A DNA stretch of 57,314 nt from Paludibacteraceae bacterium (GTDB lineage: Bacteria; Bacteroidota; Bacteroidia; Bacteroidales; Paludibacteraceae). This document shows, in pieces, positions 52,278 to 57,314 of the stretch (positions within the stretch are counted from its first letter, which is position 1; every line of letters starts with the position of its first letter). The notes beneath the pieces are model-generated. The model saw only the letters and a list, made by a program, of their open reading frames with translations, had not been told where the DNA came from and searched no databases. Both the position numbers and the translations under genes were made by a program. The stretch is taken from the NCBI GenBank assembly GCA_017557345.1, contig JAFYZR010000082.1, positions 1 through 57,314 on the forward strand, in the 5' to 3' direction.

Positions 52278-52817
52278 ATGGAAAAGAAGAAAAAAATAAA
52301 CATTCCTACCTGGGCAAAACAAGTAATCTGTATATCCGTGGCAATTATTGCATCGGGATTATTGTTGAAACTGCCTGTTTTTTCCTTTCAAGACGATAAA
52401 GGAATAATGTATGTGCGTAGTTTTTCGATGACACCAAAGACTTTCTATGTCATGCAAACAGAAATAGCGACAGGTATAGAGGAAGTGTCGGCAACAATGT
52501 CTGTGGCGGGTTTATATTACTGTGCGTGGGCAATGTTATTAACGTCTCTAGTTTGTCTGCTATGCATTTATAATAATCGCTGGAGAATGATATTATGCGT
52601 AGCTGCGGCTTTTTTCGCAGGTGCGTATTATCTATTGATGATATATTATGCGATAGAAATGACAGGCAATCATTACTCCACTTTATATCCTAATTTTGTC
52701 GCTCTCTTGCCGGCAGTAGTGTTGCATATGATGTTACTGGTTCGCCGCAATCTTGCACAATCAATCATGGCAGAGAATGAGGATGAGGAACAAGAAGATG
52801 AGTCTGTCGAGTCATAA
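52278..52817 (+). CDS. Four-helix membrane protein, paralog 2 (DUF4293-like)
   Basis: 179 residues, four hydrophobic helices (about 15-32, 77-96, 103-124, 135-152) and an acidic tail EDEEQEDESVES missing from paralog 1. Shared blocks with 47459-47932: F-Q-[ED]-DKGI-x-YVRSFSM, [QT]-x-T-E-[MI]-x-TGIE, SATMSV-x-GLYYC, and [YH]-x-TLYP. Function unknown. Upstream sequence is also similar to that of paralog 1 (GCAAGAAAAAAGC ahead of both), which points to duplication of gene plus promoter. Confidence 0.72.
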   Translation: MEKKKKINIPTWAKQVICISVAIIASGLLLKLPVFSFQDDKGIMYVRSFSMTPKTFYVMQTEIATGIEEVSATMSVAGLYYCAWAMLLTSLVCLLCIYNNRWRMILCVAAAFFAGAYYLLMIYYAIEMTGNHYSTLYPNFVALLPAVVLHMMLLVRRNLAQSIMAENEDEEQEDESVES

Positions 52818-52865
52818 AAGATAACAGACTGCATAAAAAGTATATAATACTATGTATCATATAGT

Positions 52866-52896
52866 AAAAGGACGAAATTTCACATTTCGCCCTTTT
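52866..52896. terminator. Bidirectional terminator between paralog 2 and pckA
   Basis: AAAAGG-a-CGAAAT-ttcac-ATTTCG-c-CCTTTT, with A and T tracts at both sides. Confidence 0.85.
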
Positions 52897-52900
52897 ATCT

Positions 52901-52940
52901 TATAGGTATCCTATAGGTATGTTATAGGTATCCTATAGGG
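52901..52940. repeat. 11-bp phased array F, 3.6 units
   Basis: tataggtatcc, tataggtatgt, tataggtatcc, tataggg. It lies between the pckA stop (52953) and the shared terminator, so it is probably in the pckA 3' untranslated region. Confidence 0.85.
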
Positions 52941-52952
52941 AAATATGGTACA

Positions 52953-54557
52953 TTATAGTTGCGGACCAGCAGCAACAAGTGCTTTGCCTGCTTCGTTCGA
53001 CGTATATTTGTCAAAGTTCTTGATGAAGCGCGCTGCCAAATCCTTTGCTTTTGCTTCCCATTCAGCGGCATCCTTGTAAGTATCGCGTGGGTCGAGAATA
53101 GCAGGATCAACACCCGGCAGAGCTGTCGGAACTTCGAAATTGAAGAACGGAATCTTCTTTGTCGGAGCAGTCAAGATGTCGCCACCGAGGATAGCATCGA
53201 TGATACCACGTGTGTCGCGGATCGAGATACGTTTGCCCGTTCCGTTCCAACCGGTGTTAACCAAATAAGCTTTCGCACCGGATTTCTCCATACGCTTAAC
53301 GAGTTCTTCTGCATATTTAGTCGGATGTAACTCGAGGAATGCTTGTCCAAAGCAAGCGGAGAAGGTTGGAGTCGGCTCGGTAATACCACGCTCTGTACCT
53401 GCGAGTTTTGCGGTGAAACCACTCAGGAAGTAGTACTTGGTCTGCTCCGGAGTCAGGATGCTAACAGGAGGCAGAACGCCGAAAGCATCAGCACTCAGGA
53501 AGATAACGTTCTTAGCAGCAGGACCTGCAGAAACCGGACGAACGATCTTCTCAATGTGGTTGATAGGATACGAAACGCGGGTATTCTCGGTCACGCTCTT
53601 GTCAGCAAAATCGATCTTACCGTTTGCGTCAACCGTTACGTTCTCCAGAAGGGCGTTACGACGGATAGCTGCGTAGATATCAGGTTCGCTTTCTTTATCC
53701 AAATTGATTACTTTTGCATAGCAACCACCTTCGAAGTTGAACACGCCTTGATCATCCCATCCATGTTCGTCGTCACCGATAAGGAGACGTTTCGGGTCGG
53801 TAGAAAGGGTGGTTTTACCGGTACCGGAGAGACCGAAGAAGATAGCGGTGTTCTTGCCTTCCATGTCGGTGTTAGCGGAACAGTGCATCGAAGCGATGCC
53901 CTTCAATGGCAGGTAGTAGTTCATCATCGAGAACATACCTTTCTTCATCTCGCCGCCATACCAGGTGTTGAGGATAACTTGCTCACGGCTGGTGGTATTG
54001 AAAGCTACGCAGGTTTCGCTGTTCAGACCGAGTTCTTTGTAATTATCAACTTTAGCCAACGAAGCGTTGTAGATGACGAAGTCCGGCTCGAAGTTAGCGA
54101 GTTCCTCTTCGCTTGGTTGGATGAACATGTTCTTTACAAAGTGTGCCTGCCATGCTACCTCCATGATGAAACGAACGGCCATGCGGGTGTCTTTGTTCGC
54201 GCCGCAGAAAGCATCTACTACGTAGAGGTTCTTGCCGCTCAGCTCTTTGATGGCCAATTCTTTTACCTTAGCCCAAACTTCCTCCGACATCGGGTGGTTG
54301 TCGTTCTTGTAACCCTCGCTGGTCCACCAAACAGTGTCTTTCGAGTTTTTGTCCATCACGATGTATTTGTCTTTTGGCGAACGGCCGGTATAGATACCGG
54401 TCATGACGTTAACAGCATTGAGCTCGGTGTTTTGTCCCTTAGCGAAGCCTGTCAACTCAGGTTTGGTCTCCTCTGCGAACAGATACTCGTAAGACGGGTT
54501 GTGGGCGATTACAGTTGCGCCCGTAATACCATACTTGGTAAGATTTAACTCTTTCAT
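52953..54557 (-). CDS. pckA: Phosphoenolpyruvate carboxykinase (ATP)
   Basis: 534 residues. The PEPCK-specific [13 protein letters not shown] kinase-1a, metal-binding [22 protein letters not shown] (split), [10 protein letters not shown] substrate loop, and STNTRVSYP-like ENTRVSYPI are all intact. It converts oxaloacetate and ATP to PEP and CO2, or the reverse for CO2 fixation during fermentation in gut Bacteroidota. Own promoter at 54639-54669. Confidence 0.97.
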   Translation of the reverse strand: MKELNLTKYGITGATVIAHNPSYEYLFAEETKPELTGFAKGQNTELNAVNVMTGIYTGRSPKDKYIVMDKNSKDTVWWTSEGYKNDNHPMSEEVWAKVKELAIKELSGKNLYVVDAFCGANKDTRMAVRFIMEVAWQAHFVKNMFIQPSEEELANFEPDFVIYNASLAKVDNYKELGLNSETCVAFNTTSREQVILNTWYGGEMKKGMFSMMNYYLPLKGIASMHCSANTDMEGKNTAIFFGLSGTGKTTLSTDPKRLLIGDDEHGWDDQGVFNFEGGCYAKVINLDKESEPDIYAAIRRNALLENVTVDANGKIDFADKSVTENTRVSYPINHIEKIVRPVSAGPAAKNVIFLSADAFGVLPPVSILTPEQTKYYFLSGFTAKLAGTERGITEPTPTFSACFGQAFLELHPTKYAEELVKRMEKSGAKAYLVNTGWNGTGKRISIRDTRGIIDAILGGDILTAPTKKIPFFNFEVPTALPGVDPAILDPRDTYKDAAEWEAKAKDLAARFIKNFDKYTSNEAGKALVAAGPQL

Positions 54558-54638
54558 TTTTGTAAATATTTAGATGATTATTGTCAAATTATAGTGTTTC
54601 GCAGCGTCCGCAACGATTGAACGCTACTAAAGCGACTA

Positions 54639-54669
54639 CAAAAGTACAACATTTTTTGCAATTGTGCAA
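54639..54669 (-). promoter_or_regulatory. pckA promoter
   Basis: Minus strand TTGCACAATTGC, 20-base spacer, TACTTTTG (54646-54639). Confidence 0.8.
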
Positions 54670-54717
54670 ATGAATTTCGATTTTTTTAAGAAAATTTCTT
54701 AAAATTGTTAGTTTTGT

Positions 54718-54748
54718 TTGGCAAATTCGATATTTTGTTGTACCTTTG
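54718..54748 (+). promoter_or_regulatory. Promoter of the Sua5/YrdC gene
   Basis: TTGGCAAATTCG at 54718, 20-base spacer, TACCTTTG at 54741-54748. The ATG starts at 54759, so the mRNA should be nearly leaderless. Confidence 0.8.
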
Positions 54749-54758
54749 CAGTCGAATT

Positions 54759-55355
54759 ATGGATAATATGCGGTTTGAAAAGGAGGATTTGCAACAAGCT
54801 TTACGCGTTTTGCGTGAAGGCGGTGTGATAGTTTACCCGACCGATACCGTTTGGGGCATTGGATGTGATGCAACAAATGCCGAAGCAGTAGCGAAAATAT
54901 TCACTATTAAACAGCGTCAAGACTCCAAATCGATGCTTGTGCTGCTTGATTCGCCGGCTAAACTGCAATATTATGTGAGTGATATTCCCGATGCAGCATG
55001 GCAGCTTTTGGAAGCAACTGACGAGAACGAAGATTCCAAACCGCTGACCATTATTTATCCCGGAGCAAGAAATTTAGCTCCAAATCTTATTGCTGAGGAT
55101 GGATCAATTGGAATTCGTATTACGAATGAACCGTTTACGAAAGCACTTTGTGCCCAATTAAGGCACCCGATTGTCTCCACTTCGGCGAATATAAGTGGTG
55201 AACCCGCTCCGAGTGTTTTTCGAGAGATTAACGAGGTAATCCTAGACAATACAGACTATTGTTGCCTGTTTAGAAGGGATGATGAAACACCCCATGAACC
55301 GAGTTCGATTATAAAAGTTAATAGTGACGGAAGTTTTAAGATTATTAGGGCATGA
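54759..55355 (+). CDS. Sua5/YrdC-family threonylcarbamoyl-AMP synthase
   Basis: 198 residues from the ATG at 54759; an upstream in-frame start at 54705 lies before the promoter and is rejected. PTDTVWGIGCDATN and IKQRQDSKSM are the ATP/threonine-binding blocks, then GSIGIRI and PIVSTSANISGEP. It makes TC-AMP for t6A in tRNA, working with TsaE at 10612. It overlaps the next gene by 4 bases. Confidence 0.9.
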   Translation: MDNMRFEKEDLQQALRVLREGGVIVYPTDTVWGIGCDATNAEAVAKIFTIKQRQDSKSMLVLLDSPAKLQYYVSDIPDAAWQLLEATDENEDSKPLTIIYPGARNLAPNLIAEDGSIGIRITNEPFTKALCAQLRHPIVSTSANISGEPAPSVFREINEVILDNTDYCCLFRRDDETPHEPSSIIKVNSDGSFKIIRA

Positions 55356-56623
55356 CATTAAGGCGTAAGCAGCAATTATGGTATATCATAGCCGATCTTA
55401 TTAGTAGCGAATTGGTGTGGCTGTGTTTTTTGGGTTTTCGATGGATGGTTTATGAAGGACATGTCGAATTATTAGATGATGTGTTGGTTCCTGCATTCGG
55501 ATTTTGGCCTCCCCTATTGGTTTATCCTATAATCTGTTTAGCCATTTATTATCTCTCGGGTTATTATTTGCGGCCATTCCAAAAACCGCTTTTACATGAG
55601 TTTAATTGCACATTTGTGTCTGCAGCGATTATCTCTTTGCTCTTTTTCTTCATCATCATCATAGATGATCCTACCGAGAATTATCGCCGTTATATAGTAT
55701 CGTTAGCTGTACTTTTCGGCTTGCAATTTACGCTCAGTTATATCCCTCGTCTGATGATTACGCTTCTTTCGCGTCGACGCGGGGTGCTTCAATCACAAGT
55801 GGTCCGGTCGATGAAAGATATACAAAATCTTAAACCCGGAGAACAAGACGAAGTGATTATTGACTTGCCGGAAGGTTATTCCGACCGTGAATTATATACG
55901 CTTATTGCGCATTTATATCCTCTTACTTGTCAAATCAGTATGGTACCACGCGTTTATGATATGTTAACGGGAGCGGCACGTATTGGACAATTGGATAGAC
56001 CTTCGCTCATTCGTATTACGGAGTATCATATGTCCGATGCGGAATTATGTATCAAAAGAGCGTTTGATATGGTTGTTTCTTTCTTCGGACTAATCTTACT
56101 TTCGCCTCTTTTGGGCTTTATTGCTCTGCGTGTGAAGAAATCATCCAAAGGACCGGTTATCTATTCGCAAGAACGAATAGGGTTATACGGCATACCTTTC
56201 CAAATCTATAAATTCCGAACAATGGTTGATCATGCCGAAGCTGATGGTGTGCCGCAACTTACTTTGGATAATGACCCGCGTATAACGTCTATCGGAAAAT
56301 GGTTGCGCAAATATCGTTTGGATGAATTGCCTCAGTTGTGGAATATCCTTCGTGGCGATATGTCGATTGTCGGACCTCGTCCGGAACGACCGTATTTTAT
56401 TAATCAAATCATGGCGGACGCTCCTTATTATTGCTTGATTTATAAAGTACGTCCGGGTTTAACCAGCTGGGGACCGATTCGCGTCGGTTATACTGATACG
56501 ATGGAAAAAATGATTGAGCGTCTTAATAGTGATATTGTCTATGTAGAAAATATGTCATTGATGCTCGATTGGAAGATTCTTCTTTACACGGCCGGTGTGA
56601 TAATCAAAGGAAAGGGTAGGTGA
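55352..56623 (+). CDS. Polyprenyl-phosphate sugar-1-phosphate transferase (WcaJ/CpsE-like)
   Basis: 423 residues. Four to five N-terminal membrane helices (about 10-130), a short cytoplasmic domain, then the bacterial sugar-transferase domain: KRAFDMVVSFFGLILLSPL (split), ERIGLYGIPFQIYKFRTM, LRKYRLDELPQLWNIL and SIVGPRPERP. It starts capsule, exopolysaccharide or O-antigen synthesis by placing a sugar phosphate on undecaprenyl phosphate. No other polysaccharide genes follow, so it stands alone here. Confidence 0.92.
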   Translation: MTLRRKQQLWYIIADLISSELVWLCFLGFRWMVYEGHVELLDDVLVPAFGFWPPLLVYPIICLAIYYLSGYYLRPFQKPLLHEFNCTFVSAAIISLLFFFIIIIDDPTENYRRYIVSLAVLFGLQFTLSYIPRLMITLLSRRRGVLQSQVVRSMKDIQNLKPGEQDEVIIDLPEGYSDRELYTLIAHLYPLTCQISMVPRVYDMLTGAARIGQLDRPSLIRITEYHMSDAELCIKRAFDMVVSFFGLILLSPLLGFIALRVKKSSKGPVIYSQERIGLYGIPFQIYKFRTMVDHAEADGVPQLTLDNDPRITSIGKWLRKYRLDELPQLWNILRGDMSIVGPRPERPYFINQIMADAPYYCLIYKVRPGLTSWGPIRVGYTDTMEKMIERLNSDIVYVENMSLMLDWKILLYTAGVIIKGKGR

Positions 56624-56624
56624 T

Positions 56625-56792
56625 ATGACATACGATGAAGCTATCCAACGCGCAGAAACCATTATCGCGCAATTAGAGCAGTCCGAAGCTATCAGCATGG
56701 ATGAGTATAAACGCTTAGCATCTGAAGCTACTGCGTTACTCAAGCAATGTAAGGACGAAATCAGCGCGAATTTCAATACCGAGGCTCGATAA
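56625..56792 (+). CDS. xseB: Exodeoxyribonuclease VII small subunit
   Basis: 55 residues, MTYDEAIQRAETIIAQLE then a second helix with LLKQCKDEI. This is the usual coiled-coil small subunit of exonuclease VII, a single-strand exonuclease of mismatch and recombination repair. It starts one base after the sugar transferase stop. No xseA in the window. The 3' end overlaps the convergent lipoprotein gene by 57 bases. Confidence 0.85.
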   Translation: MTYDEAIQRAETIIAQLEQSEAISMDEYKRLASEATALLKQCKDEISANFNTEAR

Positions 56793-57173
56793 TCCAAAGT
56801 CTTCTTGCGACACAAAAAGAGTCTCTTCTTTATATTTCCCTTTTGGATCAGAAGCAACAATAATTACTTCTGTTGGAAGATTTCGTCCAAGATAACGGCA
56901 TATGGTATAATGGCCATCAGCATCTGTAATGGCATAATTATAACTGAGAATATCACCTTCATTCTCTTCACGCACGCCATAAATATCCACACGAATGCCT
57001 TCAAGGGATTTCGATGTTTCGCCGGTAACGATACCTTGAACTACTAATCGTTGCGGATTGTCAGTTGGCAATATTGGATATGTTCCGTGATGAGGTCCTT
57101 GTGCACATCCGGTTAACAGAAAACTGCCTAAAAATAAAGCTACATATAGAATATAGGTTATATTTCTTTTCAT
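56736..57173 (-). CDS. Radical-SAM-associated-type putative lipoprotein
   Basis: 145 residues. Lipoprotein signal ending LLTGC (Cys23). The rest is one immunoglobulin-like/CarboxypepD_reg-type domain: VQGIVTGETSKSLEGIRVDIYG, then ITDADGHYTI. Such small lipoproteins accompany radical SAM genes in Bacteroidota; no radical SAM gene is in view. Its ATG overlaps the upstream stop by 4 bases (ATGA). Confidence 0.65.
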   Translation of the reverse strand: MKRNITYILYVALFLGSFLLTGCAQGPHHGTYPILPTDNPQRLVVQGIVTGETSKSLEGIRVDIYGVREENEGDILSYNYAITDADGHYTICRYLGRNLPTEVIIVASDPKGKYKEETLFVSQEDFGLSSLGIEIRADFVLTLLE

Positions 57174-57314
57174 AGTTTTATGATTTTTGTTGCTGTATAA
57201 CCGTAATTGGTCTCCACGCGTAGAATATACATCCCTTGCGGAAGCATAGGGTTTGATATGAGATAGTCATAATTTTTCCCGTTGAAATCGTATAGATGAA
57301 TAGAATAAACGCTC
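57170..57314 (-). CDS. T9SS substrate, C-terminal fragment
   Basis: The last 47 residues of a gene that runs out of the window. IHLYDFNGKN, MLPQGMYILRVET and TATKIIKL are the beta strands and basic end of a type A T9SS sorting domain. The rest of the protein is not visible. It is translationally coupled to the lipoprotein gene. Confidence 0.8.
   Translation of the reverse strand, partial: SVYSIHLYDFNGKNYDYLISNPMLPQGMYILRVETNYGYTATKIIKL

Noticed and set aside
53343-54548. 401-codon open frame on the plus strand inside pckA
   Set aside because: It lies wholly antisense to a well-conserved gene, has no promoter, and its peptide has no recognisable domain. It is a by-product of pckA codon use.

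Overview
The window looks like chromosome of a member of the Bacteroidota, most likely order Bacteroidales; the genus cannot be read from the sequence. Lines of support: promoters of the Bacteroidetes type (TTG, 20 bases, TAnnTTTG), gliding/type IX lipoproteins GldB and GldH, proteins ending in type IX (T9SS) sorting domains, a secDF fusion, RicT/PSP1-type and DUF4270/DUF4294-type proteins, and almost no Shine-Dalgarno sites. Most of it is ordinary core genome.

Layout. 1-190: 3' end of nadA. 191-3524: an accessory unit, with a promoter, a strongly folded leader of about 300 bases, a fused nuclease-adenine methyltransferase and a terminator, followed by a 154-bp array of 11-bp units and a second terminator. 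3525-5472: a GT4 glycosyltransferase overlapping a secreted esterase. 5458-13439 (minus): a compact run of DUF2851, EEP nuclease, sufS, gldB, a LolD-like ATPase, tsaE, uvrC and apt. An exact parS-type site lies at 13461-13476. 13513-21419 (minus): mnmG, yraN and the cell-shape cluster rodA-mrdA-mreD-mreC-mreB. 21.7-24.5 kb: tRNA-Ala, a small unknown protein with an 11-bp array in its leader, two small surface proteins (one with a T9SS tail) and tRNA-Asn. 24645-33613 (plus): a PfkB kinase, plsC, holB-like, ricT-like, gldH, trmB, nitroreductase, sirtuin, mrp and MATE. 33.6-44.2 kb: DUF4294, proS, a zinc metallopeptidase lipoprotein, pdxB, panC, a glycogen-synthase-like protein, a DUF4270 lipoprotein, clpX and clpP. 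44197-47241: secDF. 47.4-52.8 kb: an accessory patch of poorly known small genes, bracketed by two paralogous four-helix membrane proteins. 52.9-57.3 kb: pckA, a Sua5/YrdC protein, a sugar-phosphate transferase, xseB, a lipoprotein and the tail of a T9SS substrate.

Main novel signals. (1) Six intergenic or leader arrays have a strict 11-bp period but unrelated unit sequences. Two of them form the 5' leaders of two small proteins that appear to be distant relatives. (2) The methyltransferase gene has a nested-hairpin leader that ends exactly at its probable start codon. (3) Nineteen recognisable promoters share a fixed 20-base spacer, and many share an extended -33 box close to TTGCRTATGTCA. 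(4) Degenerate 8-bp microrepeats lie both between genes and, in frame, inside several conserved genes. All of this comes from reading the sequence; no searches or folding computations were run.
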